A stretch of 64,000 bases of DNA from Sisyra terminalis (lineage: Eukaryota; Arthropoda; Insecta; Neuroptera; Sisyridae): NCBI GenBank assembly GCA_958496175.1, contig OY292278.1, positions 31,992,001-32,056,000 of the forward strand. Direction: 5' to 3'. The notes below the pieces were generated by a model that was given only the letters and a program-made list of their open reading frames with translations, had not been told where the DNA came from and did not search any database. Below are positions 38,139-50,871 of this stretch, in pieces. Each line of letters starts with the position of its first letter. Position 1 is the first letter of the stretch. The translations under genes and the position numbers were made by a program.

Positions 38139-38229
38139 ACCGAGAAATATCGAAAATTTCGATACGAAGGTTGAACCTAACACCTGCCAGGTTTGGAGCG
38201 GTCACCTTGACCACTCGTCCAGCAGTAGG
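38139..38229 (-). mobile_element. tRNA-derived SINE, copy 3 (left arm of inverted duplication)
   Basis: Minus-strand box A region GGACGAGTGGTC and box B GGTTCAACCT with the start of the body (GAAATTTTCGATATTTCTCG). It mirrors copy 7. Confidence 0.65.
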
Positions 38230-38408
38230 TTTAAATAAGATTTTATAACACAAGTATATGAAAAAACACTTATACGAATAGAAAACTATAGTTTACAAAT
38301 AAAATGATAAATCATGTGTCCCTACTCCGAAGAAAATGTGTACATTGTAGCCAAGTTTAGTAATTTACACATGTAGCTAGAAGAATAATGATACTAATAA
38401 GCAAATCA

Positions 38409-38470
38409 ACCTACTGGTGGCCGAGTGGTCAAAGTGTTCGCTTGGGTAGTGAGCTTTAACTTTAATAACT
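38409..38470 (+). mobile_element. tRNA-derived SINE, copy 4 (fragment)
   Basis: CTACTGGTGGCCGAGTGGTC then a decayed head without box B; mirrors copy 5 across the duplication centre. Confidence 0.55.
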
Positions 38471-38504
38471 ACAGGAGACAAATACTTTGAAAAACTTTCC
38501 TTGT

Positions 38505-38680
38505 TTTCTTTTTTTTGCCGATATTTATTGTCGCTTTAAAACTGCTAAGGATTTTAGCGATTTTAGGTTAAATAAAAAACCGTAAACCAAGAAATATTGA
38601 AAATTTCCTCTATACGAGGATCGCACCCAACACCTATCAGTTTTAGAGCGATCACCTTGACCACTCGGCTACCAGTAGGC
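38505..38680 (-). mobile_element. tRNA-derived SINE, copy 5
   Basis: Near full length on the minus strand: TACTGGTAGCCGAGTGGTCA, box B GGTGCGATCCT, then TTGGTTTACGGTTTTTTATT and a body ending AAGCGACAATAAATATC. Confidence 0.72.
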
Positions 38681-38819
38681 GCATTTGCTTGGTACTTATT
38701 ACTTTGCTTGTTCTTCTAGCTACATGTGTAAATTACTAAACTTGGCTACAATGTACACATTTTCTTTGAAGTACACATGATTTATTATTTTATTTGTAAA
38801 CTTTAATTTTCTATTCTTT

Positions 38820-38975
38820 TTTTTTATTTTAATTTATTTAATAGTCGCATAAACAGCATGGTCATGAGCGACTTCTAGATAACATAATAATTAATAATTT
38901 TTAGCACAATACGGGGATCGAACCCACTACCTACTGGTTTTGAAGCGGCCACCTAGACCACTCGGCTACCAGTAG
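38820..38975 (-). mobile_element. tRNA-derived SINE, copy 6
   Basis: Minus-strand head CTACTGGTAGCCGAGTGGTC with a perfect box B GGTTCGATCCC. It interrupts the right arm of the inverted duplication and is bounded by TTTTCTATTCT and TTTCTACTCT, a probable target duplication. Confidence 0.62.
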
Positions 38976-39033
38976 TTTCTACTCTTATAAGTGGTTTTTT
39001 TCTAATACTTGTGTTATAAAATCATATTTAAAC

Positions 39034-39198
39034 CTACTGGTGGACAAGTGGTTAAAGCGACCGCTCCAAACCTGCTAAGTGTTAGGTTCGATCCTTGTAT
39101 CGCACAAATTTTCGATATTTCTCAGTTACGGATTTGTATTAACCTTAAAGTCGCTAAAGACCTTAGTAGTTATAAAGCTACGGAAAATAACAATTAAA
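39034..39198 (+). mobile_element. tRNA-derived SINE, copy 7
   Basis: CTACTGGTGGACAAGTGGTT, box B GGTTCGATCCT, body TTTTCGATATTTCTCAGTTA, CGCTAAAGACCTTAGTAG and an A-rich end. About 165 bp; the best-preserved RNA polymerase III boxes together with copy 6. Confidence 0.72.
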
Positions 39199-40549
39199 AA
39201 GATCTTATTCCTTGCCAAAGTTCATTATTCTAGCTCAATGGAGAAAATTTCTTAGGTTTTGATTTATTTGCAACCATAATAATCAATCCAAAGACCTTAA
39301 TTTTTGATTCCGCTGTATTATAAGCTAAACTTCTTACGACTCCAATGGATTATACACATACATATTTGATGTTCCTATGCATTTCTCAGGAAAAAGGGGT
39401 TTAAAAAACAAACATACGAATGACGAAATGATCCCATAAAGATAATTTTTTCCTTTTGGATATATTTGAAAAGCTAAAAATTAACTAGCATTTAAATAAA
39501 ATCGAAAATGAAACATTAGACTAATTAAAAATTAATGATAAAAAAAACTATAAATAAATATTTAAAAATAAAAACATAATTTTAATGAATTTAATGTAAG
39601 GCAAGCACGTTTTTCAATTGATCTTGAAAACGGTTCGTTTTAATTTTCGATTTGTATTTTAAACGTTTCCATCACGTGCTAATATTTCTCTCTATATGCA
39701 AATATTTATTTTTAGATTTCGTTTGGAAGAAAAAACAAACTACGTCAAAGCGAATTTACCGAGAGATAAATTCGGAGGAAATTTATCCTCAAAAAATAAG
39801 AAGTAAAACAAACAAATTAGCTTCTTAATTAGATGGTATTAATTTCTTAACGTTAATATTAGGTATTTATTTGTGGATTTCTATGCAACTCAAATTGTAG
39901 ACTCCAAGATAATAGATAGTATACCTAAATGGCAGATGGCATTTTCAATTCTTCGAAACAAAACACACTACCTTTACTAATTAGCATTGAATGGATTTCA
40001 CTTTTTCGGAAGTTGAGCTCATAAAAAATAAGATCTTTCAATTAAAACACACAGTTTGAACATCGAAATGGAAAATAAGTAGGCATATACTATCTTAATT
40101 TGGTTGATTTAAAGAAAAACATCAAGATTCGTGGAAAAATATTTTGATCTTAATTAATTTTGCTGTCTACCAAAATGTAAATGAAATTCCATTATAATAA
40201 ATATAAGGATTTCGAAATGCTTTAATTATAATATCTGTTCTGAAAATTAAAATAATAATACAAAATTAAAGTCAGGTAGTTTTCAATTTTATGGTTTGTT
40301 ATTTCATTTTTTTTTCTTTAATTTATTGGTTTACAAATTAATTTTACCTTCTTTTCTGTTCTTTAGACACGAAAGAAACGAAGAAAGTTACGACTGCATT
40401 TTACAATCAAGTCCTTGAAAATTGTGATAAATATTTTTTCTTAACTTTTACAAAAATATTTTTGAAAACTTAAAGGAAATGTACAAAAAATTTAAATTTA
40501 GTATATGACCAGTGGATAGTTGGAGCGGGCAAATGAGTTAATACTTTTT

Positions 40550-40600
40550 GTTTAACACGACGTTTCGCAATAATTTATTGCTTCTTCAGGCGCTCTAAAT
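40550..40600 (-). ncRNA. Hammerhead-ribozyme-like motif, intact core
   Basis: Minus strand copy nearly identical to the one at 30563-30613: ATTTAGAGCGC, CTGAAGA, stem II GCAAT/ATTGC with loop AAATT, GAAA, CGTC, G-rich loop and TTAAAC. It sits in the left arm of a palindromic element (40497-40732). Confidence 0.58.
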
Positions 40601-40616
40601 GTACAATATTAAATTT

Positions 40617-40676
40617 GTTTAGAGCGCTTAGAGCGCCTGAAGAAGCAATAAATCATTGCAAAACATCGCGTTAAAC
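40617..40676 (+). ncRNA. Hammerhead-like motif, mutated
   Basis: Right-arm partner of the 40550-40600 copy. CTGAAGA and GCAAT/ATTGC are kept, but GAAAC has become AAAAC and GTC has become ATC. A 10-bp duplication (AGAGCGCTT / AGAGCGCC) lies in stem I. Loss of the invariant G makes self-cleavage unlikely. Confidence 0.45.
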
Positions 40677-40819
40677 AAAAAGTATTACCTCATTTATCCG
40701 CTCCAACAACTATACTCTGAACACATAGTAAATCAAGGAGCTGATACATATTTAGAAAAAAAAATAAAATTAGCAAAAATTAACTTTAATTATAAGCAGT
40801 AATAATCATTCGGTATTAC

Positions 40820-40915
40820 AAAGGTGGATAAAGGTGGATGCGGCTCCGAGAGCTGCATGCGGCTCTTCACTGAGTCAAGTGCGGCTCCCATCAAAGTTTT
40901 CAAAGAGCTGTGACT
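40820..40915. repeat. GCGGCTC-repeat fragment
   Basis: Contains GATGCGGCTCC, CATGCGGCTCTT and AGTGCGGCTCCC in 60 bases, a pattern common in degenerate hAT ends. Too short to classify. Confidence 0.3.
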
Positions 40916-43900
40916 TATTTACGATACATAGTTTTATTGTTTTTCCCTGAACTTTATAGGAATTTTCCTTGGATTTAATTATTAAATATAATTTTATGAC
41001 AGATTTCTTTTATATCCAGCCTAGAAATTGAGTGAGCATAATGGAGCTCCAATTGGGCTGCCCTATTGGATCCCAGCTTGGGATGAAAAGGAAAAATAAT
41101 ACTTAGGAATTTTGGGTCATTAAGATCATCAAAAGAGCTTTTTTGTTAGGAACTTTCAATTTGTAGTTTTTGTTTCTCTACTTTATATACCTACGTCGCA
41201 AGAAAGAGTTTGGTGAACAAATTAGACATTAAAAGTTTCCGAAAAATTATTAACCCAAAAATTAAGCTTTTCAATATCAAAAAAACCTTAACTTTTCAGG
41301 ATAAAGCTTCGTATGTTTCCCAAGAATATCCAAACATTGGACACACTAATAATCGATGCTTCAATACTTCAATGAAAATATGTGTTTATTGCTATTTTTC
41401 AAGGAAAATATTCCCTTAACATTCGACCCATATTTTGCTCTTCAACAAAAAGCTTTAAGAAATTTATATCAATAGCATTAACTTAATAAAAATTAATACA
41501 ATTTTTTTCCAGAAACTGTGGCAATTCTGGTCCATGATAGTGGTAGACACCATAATATCGTTTATCATCTTGAAAATTGAATTTTTCTCAGCTCTAGCAA
41601 TTTCAAACTGGCAATACAACTATTCTATTTACTAAAAGGGTGAAAAATTTCACACAGGAAATAAGATCTTAGCTTTTTCATACATTATCCATTTGAAGAG
41701 TTTGAACAAGTTTAAAACATTAAACGAAACGTTGGTTTAATTTGAAAAAGTAATATGGAAACAAAAAATTAATCTTCCTAAAGTAATAACAAAAATATAT
41801 AATTGAAACAAGTAGCAGATATATAACACTACTGATATCAGACGTCGATTGCATCTGATCCATTAAAGGAAGACGTGATTCTGGTAGAAATGTTGTGCTA
41901 TGCACAAATGACATTATAATACATTATCCGGTAATTTTTTTTATACATATCATAGTTAAAAAATTGAAATATTCACGGAAAAATAGATATTTAAACAGTG
42001 TAAGCACACGTTTTACAATCTTTGTCATTAATAAAAAATCTTCATTTCTTCATTGAATTTTTAGCAGAAAAAAATGTTGTAAATTATAATTAAAAAAAAT
42101 ATTTAATTTACTAATTGTAAACCTTGAGACGAAGCAAGTATTATCTTTTTGTTCTGAAATTTAGGTGAACAAAACTTTAGAGGCAAAATTGAGAAAATTT
42201 CTAGATTAAAACGTTTACAAGATAAATATTACGCCTACTATAAGATGTATAATAAGACAATAGATCACAATCTGTTTTAAACAGGTTGGCAACACATTTA
42301 TTTGATGGTATGTATTTCGGACAAAATTAATACCTACGAGTACATCTTAAACATTATAGAAACGGAACAGATAAAAACTAAGATTGGTATATATCATACA
42401 GTGAAAGTATCTGAATTTTTTACGATCAGTAATAACTAATATCTATAATGTACTACAATAAATTTGAGTCCATTGAAATTTGTTAACAGCATGAAGACCA
42501 ACCCCTTTAATTTTTGTTCTAAAAATAATTCCGCGAAAAAGAGTCGAAAAATTAGAAGAATCTTGTCCATAAATCTCCCATAATATAATTCATATAGTTC
42601 CGGTCCAGTTCGCTTTCAAAACCTTCATTCATTATATCCGTTCGTTTACGATTACATTTCGATCACACAATTGTCGACAACTCGTCGACATATGTGAACC
42701 AAAAAACGAATTAAATAATTTACGACTGACAGATGACTATAAATCGGATACACACTCTTTCTACATAAAATTCCTCAAGAAACACAAAAAGAATCTCTTT
42801 TAAATCCAACATCCACCAAAACCAAGACGCATGCGCCTCTCGTCACTAATTTTCTTAAGCTCCATTTTACATAAAAAGTCATGGAGAAAAATTGCGTGTA
42901 AGGCACTATTTTTATACATCCGAAAACAATTGATATTGATTCTAGGTTAATTATGAAAAAATTCTCACGAATTTATGACGAGAACGATTTTTTCTGCTCT
43001 TCATGTAAGAGTCACTTTAAATTAAAAGTATTTCAACGATCTTTCTCTATTTAACATCGCACAATCAATATGCTCAAAACTTTCTCCTCTCTCTTCAATC
43101 AAATAAAAGCAAATATTTAAATTTGAGGAAAAAAACACCTTTCCTCATTTTAGCCTTTAAAATTGAAACTTATCGCAAAATTTTATAACTCAAAAGCTCA
43201 CAAATAGATAGCGGTACCAAGACCACGCACGGTACCTTTTTCGTAGCAGGAAAAAACTTAGTGGGTAAAATCTGAAGGTAGCAATAAAGTTGTTATTTAT
43301 ACCTTCTTATTATATAGGTAAAAGTTTTTATATCGGTTAGTCGCAGTACTATATATATACTATATATATTACTATTAGTTCTAAAATCTAAGGGTTCTGT
43401 CTATTAGTGTTTCTGTTGTCTTATGAATGACGTTCTTAAAAGAGCTCTCATAACAAAGAAAATTTTCTTTTTAAAACTATAATTAAATATCGTTCGTTTT
43501 AATCATGTTATCAGTATTATTAGCATAAAATGTAAGGATCAGTTGTATTGTCAATGTGATGGATATGCACGGATTAAGAGGTATTCAACTAAAAGATAAT
43601 TTATTACTTATAATTGAAAAGAAATATTAAAACTATAATTTTCTAAATCGGCATAGCTCAATTTTTTGTGCAATAGTGGAACTCGGTGTGCTAAGCGAGT
43701 AGGGTGTAACAATAAATTAAAAATAGAAATTAAATATTTAAAATATTCAGATTAAATCAATTGATATACTTAAAATAGAAATCTATCGTAGGCAAAAAAG
43801 TTATCCTTTACCTCGTTACATAAAGTTTAGATAAAGAATTTTATTATAAGTAATACTTAATCATTTACCTAATTTTATGCAGGGTTTAAAAAAACATTTA

Positions 43901-44119
43901 AAAAAGCTATATAAGATAGTTACAAAGTATAAACTTTTTTAATAAATATATTAATATCGATACGATTTACTGGTTACTGAAACATTTGAAATGTCAAGTT
44001 TAAAACCTGTCAAACTTGGAAAATCAGATTTAAATTAGATATGTAATGTTCGTTTGTTCAAAAATCGTTTGTTGCAATTGGTAAACAACGTTGTGTTCAT
44101 ATGTACGCCTGTTTTTATT
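40916..44119. other. Intronic AT-rich DNA
   Basis: A very weak hammerhead-like pattern at about 41690-41745 (TGAAGA...AAACGAAACGTT); otherwise nothing. Confidence 0.4.
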
Positions 44120-44320
44120 ACATCAGGAGTCTCAATAGAGTTTCACATCAACAAGTACAGCGAAGGATACTGCAAGTCGTCATAGGAGGTTTTGTATTGT
44201 TATTTTTGTGCTAAAATCGATATTTTCTGAAATATATTGCAGATAATATAATAGGTACATCAGGAGATGCTATGGGTCGCTAAGAGGTGTTTTTAATGTT
44301 TCATGAATATATATACTTAT
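44120..44320. repeat. Dispersed ~230-bp repeat, copy 2
   Basis: CTCAATAGAGTTTCACATCA, GTACAGCGAAGGATACTGCA and AGAGGTGTTTTTAATGTTTC; same order as copy 1. Confidence 0.5.
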
Positions 44321-45013
44321 TAAAATTCAATTTTTCAATTTACTTATGTACATCTATTATAATATACAGTAATCCCCCTACAACACAGAAATCTTATAAC
44401 GCGTTTCATATTACACAATTTCATGTCCTTTGTTAGATGAAATTTTACACGTAATATTTCTATATGTATAAGTTTTTTATTTAAAATGTTCTTAGTTTAA
44501 TTTCAATAAAATGCAAATATTTCGTTAATAACATAGTTTGTCAACTGTTAAGACTCGATTTTAAGAGAAGGGTTGATTTTTGAATTGTTTAACATTTTAA
44601 CTTCAATAAATTAACCAGCCGAAACTTATAGCTTTTCTGTATAATAAATAAAGCAGTTTATTAAATTTGGTCAAATGTTTAGTATCTATTTTTCATTTTC
44701 TACCTCCCTCCCTTCTTTCCAAATCCAATTTCCAATTTTATCTGGCTTTTAACTAGAAATTCTATGAGAGTATAATTTCATTAAATACAACAACGATCAA
44801 ACGACTCTATGATCATTTTCCCCATTCCTTCCCTCTTTCATAGTTTTGAACTCAACATATTCCCAGAACGGGTATAGAAGTTAAATTTAAACTTAAAAGG
44901 TAAGAAGTTAAAGGGCTAAAAATAAATTTATTTTCTCAAATACTAACGCCCAGATATTGGTTTTCATGACATTTCACATGACTCATATTCCGCATACAAT
45001 GGTCTATTAACGT

Positions 45014-45384
45014 CAGAGCGTGTCAAACTTTTTTAATTATCGACCCCAACATAATTTTTGAATTTCACCATAGAACCCCATAAAAGTAATTTTCAGTTAA
45101 CCAAAAGAAAACTATCGGTGTTTGTCCATTCGATGATTTTAAACAATTTCCGGAGTACATTATTTAAAAATAGTGATATTATAAAAATATCTTGATACTG
45201 AAACTATCTTAGTATAAATCATATAATTGCATAAACGGTTAGGTTATTTACATATTAAGAACTGTTTTCTCTTTGACCTCCAATCGACCTTCTAGATCAA
45301 ATCGGTTCCCCAGTCCCCAGTAGTGTTAAATCGACCCTAAGGGGTCTAGACCGACTACTTTGACGATCCTTGCTTAAGTTGGCC
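45014..45384. mobile_element. Probable hAT-like remnant
   Basis: CAGAGCGTGTCAAACT at the left and (reverse) CAAGGATCGTCAAAGT at the right form imperfect inverted ends around a CGACC-rich interior. No convincing target duplication. Confidence 0.35.
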
Positions 45385-47032
45385 ACATACTTAATACTAC
45401 CAATATACTTGAGTACTACTTTATCAAAATATTTGCTATATTTTAGAGTTACACTAATATATCACAATTTATTTTAATGTGGTACCTAAAGTGTAATATT
45501 TGAACCATTTTAACCGAATCAACTAACCGTAACTAGATTTGATCTCGGTATGTATAAATTTTAACCGTGCTGAAGATAAAAATCCTATATTAATTTCTTA
45601 TAATATAACCGTAAAGATTTTAAGTTGAATACCTACTATTCATTATATAATTTCAAATGTATTCAAATCTATGTAAAAATGTTGTTAGATTATTTTTACT
45701 CAAGAAATACCAAAATCGAAAAATGTATCCAATTTAAAATATAAAGATCATCAAAAAATTATTTGAAACCTAATTTTTCACTGACAATTTCTTATAAAAA
45801 CATTTAATCAGTCATTCACTACACAGTCAACCCAATCTAAAACTGCCTCTTCATTAATATTTAAATATATTGTGATTGTGGAAATTATGAGAAAACCAAG
45901 TCCAAGCCCACCGGAATCATCACTTCCCTTCATGCTCACGTTTCTTTAACGCCAAACGTCAACTCATTTCCACAATTGTTCTAATTTCTTTTTAAATTCC
46001 CGCGTTTTCTCTCTCGATCAAATGCGAGCGAAATTTAATGAATTTTTCTATCAACCACATATCAGATTTATTTTTCCACTTAAATTTTCATTTCATTAGC
46101 AGCATTAAGCTTTCCCTTTTATTTCAAAATTGTTTTCAAACATGTCATATCGTTGAATTTTCCTGGCCCGATTTTCTAAATTCGATTGCGTGTTCGCGTC
46201 AATTTTAGAGATAATTTATTTTTTCCACATAAATGTTCGTCAAGAAATCTTCCATTTTTCTCGTATTTACAATGTTGATGTTCTGCAATTAACCTAATCT
46301 ACATTAATATAAGCGGGATGGGGGACTTGCGCAATTATTATAATTATATTAATTTTTTACACAATGTCTATTGTTGACATTTTTTTCGAGTTTAAATGTA
46401 AATTAGAACTATACAATTATCTATGTATTTAAAACTTCCGTAGTTGCAAGAAGAAAACTAAGGATCATTGACTTAGGTAGGGAATTCTAGGGATATTTGC
46501 ATAACTATTTGCTTAATAAAAACGACAGGCTGGTCGATAATTTTTACGAGACTTGTCAATATTGTTTTACAGTTAATTTTATTCGAAATACAAATATTTC
46601 AACAAACGCAAACATAATATTTTACTGAATGTTAATTATTATTATCATTTTACAAACTAATTTAAAGTAAACTGTCTACCACAGCGCAGGCGCCTAAAAC
46701 TATATTTATCAATTGGGAAATTTTATGTTATACATAGAAATAAATTTTACAATTGACATGATAAACGTTAACTCTTTTTTATGTAATTTATATAATCAAC
46801 TTACCATTACTTTCAAGCATTTATCCGTTGAAAATAAAAACAATATGATTATTACAAGGTGCATGTCAGACCACCAATAGTGAAAAACTGTAAAATTTAT
46901 TTGTGAAGTTAGAAATCAAATTTTAGAAATATGGCACTTTTCTTTTGGAAAAAATCAGGAAATTTAACGACCACTGCATTGCAATTCTAAATATGTTATT
47001 ACAAAACACTTCCGTACAGGAGAATAATGGGC
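45385..47032. other. Intronic AT-rich DNA, nothing recognised
   Basis: No supported feature. Confidence 0.45.
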
Positions 47033-47205
47033 TTAACTCTCTTTTAGGTCAGTTAATATCTGGCAACATTGCATTTTCTACTTTTTTTTAAATTTAATTC
47101 GAAAATTTAAATCGACCCTAATGAAAATTTAGCCACAAAAGAGAAAACTATATTATATCAGAGCTGGACTTACAAAAACATCGCGAATAAAATACGAAAA
47201 TCGTC
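47033..47205. repeat. ~200-bp MITE family, copy 4
   Basis: CTGGCAACATTGCATTTTCT end, AATGAAAATTTAGCCACAAA core and ACATCGCGAATAAAATACG tail. Confidence 0.6.
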
Positions 47206-47298
47206 AATTATTATTCGTTAGTTTTCATACTTTGAAGGATTTCAAATAAAATATTAACGAAGCAAAAATTGCTTGAACTTCACAGTATTTCTCTATGG

Positions 47299-47492
47299 CA
47301 GAGGTCCTCGACCGTTTTGAGCCAAAGAGCACATTCTAGGATGCCAACCGAATGGCGAGCAATATTTATTTTCCAAGTTAAATTTATTATTACAAATTAT
47401 TAACATAATACATAAAAAATTAAAAAACTCAAATAGTTTATTCATAGTAACCCAGCGGCGGTACATACAAAACAACTGGTTGAAAACCACTG
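47299..47492. mobile_element. hAT-type MITE with perfect 8-bp duplication
   Basis: 194 bp, ends CAGAGGTCCTCGACC and (reverse) CAGTGGTTTTCAACC, with a perfect duplication CTCTATGG at 47291-47298 and 47493-47500. Charlie-like terminal sequence; shares AAGAGCACATTCTAG with the element at 50872. Confidence 0.82.
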
Positions 47493-48380
47493 CTCTATGG
47501 TATAGTATTACGAAAACTGAGTAAATTCTTCGGTTGTTTTTTTTTCTGAACTTTCCACTGTAAAACGTTAGAGGAATGATCATTAGTTTTTTTATAACTT
47601 GAGAATCATATATCTGACCAACTATTAGGTAAAATAAAAACATTATTTTGGAACTTATTTATATTTTGTAATGGTAATTTGTAACAGCAAACGGAGTTTA
47701 TTATAAATATCTAAGTATCTGCCTCTGCTATCGAAGCTTTTCAACTTTCTAGGGTTTTTTTTTGTATTGAGGTTTTATTTAAATTTTAAATATTAAGTCT
47801 TTTAAGAATTTCATCCCACATTTACTCCTATTATTTGTTCGAATTTTTTCTAACCTTATGTATAGCGGTTCACAGAAATAACATTCTCTTCAAATTTTAT
47901 TTGTATAGAGCAAATAATTAGCATACAGACAGACAAACGGACAAAGTACAAAATTATAAGAGTTCATTTTTGGCATTTGGCTATAAAACCCTAAAAATAC
48001 TAAATAAATAATCTAATCGCTAAATTGAAAAGATAAAAATGTATCTCTCTATTTTTCAAAATAATTCAAATTCTTTGGATAAGATAAATATCGATCAGAA
48101 GGTTAATATCGATAAATACTTAATATTATGCTTAACACATGCCTAAATAAAAACATTTTACAGCGCCATCTTTCTATTTAGGTATGTAATATTTGCTGAA
48201 ATTGGCAAATAATAAAAATCAGAAATAATTTTCTTAATCGATATTAAAACGACTAATTGCAATGATGATTCCAAATTTTACTACGATTTGTACGTATAAG
48301 TTAAATGTATCACGATGTTAATAGCTACTTCGCCAAAGTATATGAAGAAAAGTGTTTCCGGAGGCTTTGAAATATTTACT

Positions 48381-48545
48381 TAGGGCCAGTATTTTCACTT
48401 ATGGATAGATAGATCGTATCCTAAAGATAGCTATGTACTAATAAAAATTTATCTATTCAAAAAATCATACAGATTTATCTTACTTATATCCTCCATCCTC
48501 TATCCACTATCTACTTATATGCTCTACCCCCCGGATCAAATTGTA
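48381..48545. repeat. Fragment of the TTAGGGCC MITE family
   Basis: TTAGGGCCAGTATTTTCACT, then TAATAAAAATTTATCTATTC matches the left half of 3397-3610. Confidence 0.5.
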
Positions 48546-50231
48546 TGCCCCTTTATCTTATTAATATAGAAGTTTGCCTGTTTCAAATTTTGATTACTTT
48601 TTCACGCCAAAACCACTGAGAAAATGAATAAAATCTACGACACATTTGTGAACAATAGGATTTTTATTTAAATTTGGCAAGACATAAACTGTTGATTATT
48701 TAATAATTTTAATCAAAAAGTGTATAATCCAGAATGAATTGAAAATTTTACTTAAATTCAAAAGTCTTCAATGAAAGTGTGCAAAATCTACAAAGTTTTA
48801 ATAATGGTTATAATAGCTAAAGTCAAGTATAATAATGTACAGTAAAAGTATTAAAAAATATTAACTAGAAATTTATGAAGTGTTTATCATAATTCGTTTT
48901 TACTACCATAATATAATTTATAAAACTTAACTTATACTTTGAGTCAATTTCGCGCAAAATTTCTTATTAAATCCATAATTTGTACAAATTTATCGATAGC
49001 AGGTAATTTATTTCAATTTATTCAAAATGAAACTTTCATCAAGTAATTTGAACAATTTTACATTTTTCACCGGAAAAAAAACTTTTACCTATCCATATCT
49101 TAAAAGGAGCGAAATAATCAATGTGAAAACAAATCGCAAACATTCATATTAATGAAAACCTAATTGTTTTGCTTCTAATCAATTTCTGCCAAATTCATCA
49201 TTTATACGAGTAGAAATTTCACTTTTCCGTGCGTATTAATTAAAAGGAAAGTGAAGGACAAGAAAATTTGATGCTAAATTTAGCTATTTATTGTGATGCG
49301 ATCTATAATGAATCCAGGAAATGAACGAACCCGAAGTAGAACTCTCCGACGACAATATTTGTTAAGTTATTTTAGGATCACTAGGAAAATTATAAATACT
49401 TATAAGTATTAACTGGATGGTGTGGGAGCGAGGTGGAAAGAGGAAAAGTATCATAATAGCGGGAAATACTCAAAACATGAATATAAGACAATTAAAATTT
49501 TTGATTGTAAATTTATGGTTTATGGTTGAATATTAATAGAATTCTAGTTAACTAGTTAAGTTATGAACGCTTTTGTAACATTGAGGAATTTCTTTTCATA
49601 TAGAAAATTAGTTTTGCTGTGTTAGTAATGATTAAGTATAAGGTGGCCATGAAAAAAACTTTTTTTGCAACCATTTTTTGATGAAGTTACGTGAACAACA
49701 AAAATCGGATTTATTTACTAAATTTTTGAAATTTAATTGGACCTTAATTCGCCAAAATTTAAGATATATCAATACCAAATTCAATAAGGGTCAACTCGTT
49801 CTAGTCTAACTTTAATCAAAAATTATTAAAAATCTTGGAATCTTCCGTGAACGTATAACAAAAATCTTCAATCTTTACATATAAGCGTAAGAATTGAACA
49901 ATACATTAACTATAAGTAATGATAACCATAGAATTAAGTACCAACACGGGAGGAGAAATTACTAACTAGGATTTTTTCCATAAATAAGTCATAAGTCAGA
50001 AATATTCCTAAGGCAATGCAAAGCAATTGCAACGCTGACCTATCATTTTGTAAAATTATTATTCATATTATAACATCTTGTTTCGCATCTTCTTTTTCTG
50101 GTTTCATTTTGCTATAACAAAAATAATTTTCTAGTAAAATTTAAAATTGCCGTTTGTAATGATCAGTAATGTTTCATTCATCAGTAATGTTTTGTAATCT
50201 TATCTATATATCTATACTATTATACCTAATA
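48546..50231. other. Intronic AT-rich DNA, nothing recognised
   Basis: No supported feature. Confidence 0.45.
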
Positions 50232-50276
50232 CTAAATGATGAAGTTGCGATAGGCAACGAAACGTCGTTAATTTAG
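50232..50276 (+). ncRNA. Hammerhead-like motif, partly decayed
   Basis: ACTAAA, TGATGA, A, stem II GTTGC/GCAAC with loop GATAG, GAAA, CGTC, GTTAATTTAG. The outer stem CTAAA/TTTAG pairs, but the base before TGATGA is A instead of the conserved C and the inner stem I is missing. Confidence 0.45.
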
Positions 50277-50871
50277 AAAATTAAAAAACATCTAATAATA
50301 CAAGCGGATCTTCAAATTTCAAAGTTTCAATTTTAAAAATAGATAAACCGATTGTGATGAAATTTCCTACATAAATGCAACGCAATGTTTTACTAACAAT
50401 ACAGTTTGTATCATTACTGAAGAAAAAAACGGGAAAGCATTCCCTACCTTAAATGATGAAAAAAATCTAGTTTACATAATTATGGAAGGTTCTCTGGGTA
50501 GGTTTTGCCAATATTTAGAATATTACGCAGACAAAATTGTATAGTCGTAATAAATTGAGAGTTATTTGTCCGATTTACGTAATATGTATTTTTTCAGTAT
50601 ACCGATAAATTATCCTCATAGATTTTAGGATACATTTGGTTACGATAAAAACGTAGAATATTAAAGTTCAGCAAAGTAAATTAAGTGTACCAGTAAAATT
50701 CTATAGTTTAATACCATCTCCTACAATAACATCAACTTTCTAATGTTTTTGAATACAGTTTAACTTGAAAATAGTGGTTTGTTTAGTACAAACTTACTTC
50801 TTCTCATTATACTAGTAACAATTTTAGTGAGTCAAACTTTCAGATCGTTACATTGTATAAACGGTTAATGC

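Larger units (their letters stand above)
38139..39198. repeat. Inverted duplication of a SINE-spacer-SINE block
   Basis: The left unit (SINE minus, spacer 38230-38408, SINE plus) reappears reversed as 38505-39198 (SINE minus, spacer, SINE plus). Mirrored spacer landmarks include AATTTACACATGTAGCTAGA and GTGTACATTGTAGCCAAG. The right spacer is split by SINE copy 6. Confidence 0.7.
40497..40732. repeat. Palindromic hammerhead-bearing repeat, copy B
   Basis: 236-bp near-palindrome: both arms carry the same hammerhead-like unit facing each other. Arm ends match those of copy A (ATAGTTG, CTCTGAACA). The head-to-head arrangement resembles the inverted terminal structures of Penelope-like elements. 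Confidence 0.6.

Noticed and set aside
38409..38700. Functional tRNA genes
   Set aside because: Box A and box B are present but the acceptor stems do not pair and each is followed by the same SINE body.
41690..41745. Eleventh hammerhead-like site (TTGAAGA...AAACGAAACGTT)
   Set aside because: First core strand is altered, stem II needs a long loop and stem I does not pair convincingly.
49313..49370. Possible small first exon (MNEPEVELSDDNI) before GTTAAG
   Set aside because: Too short, alternative frame equally open, and no following exon could be found.
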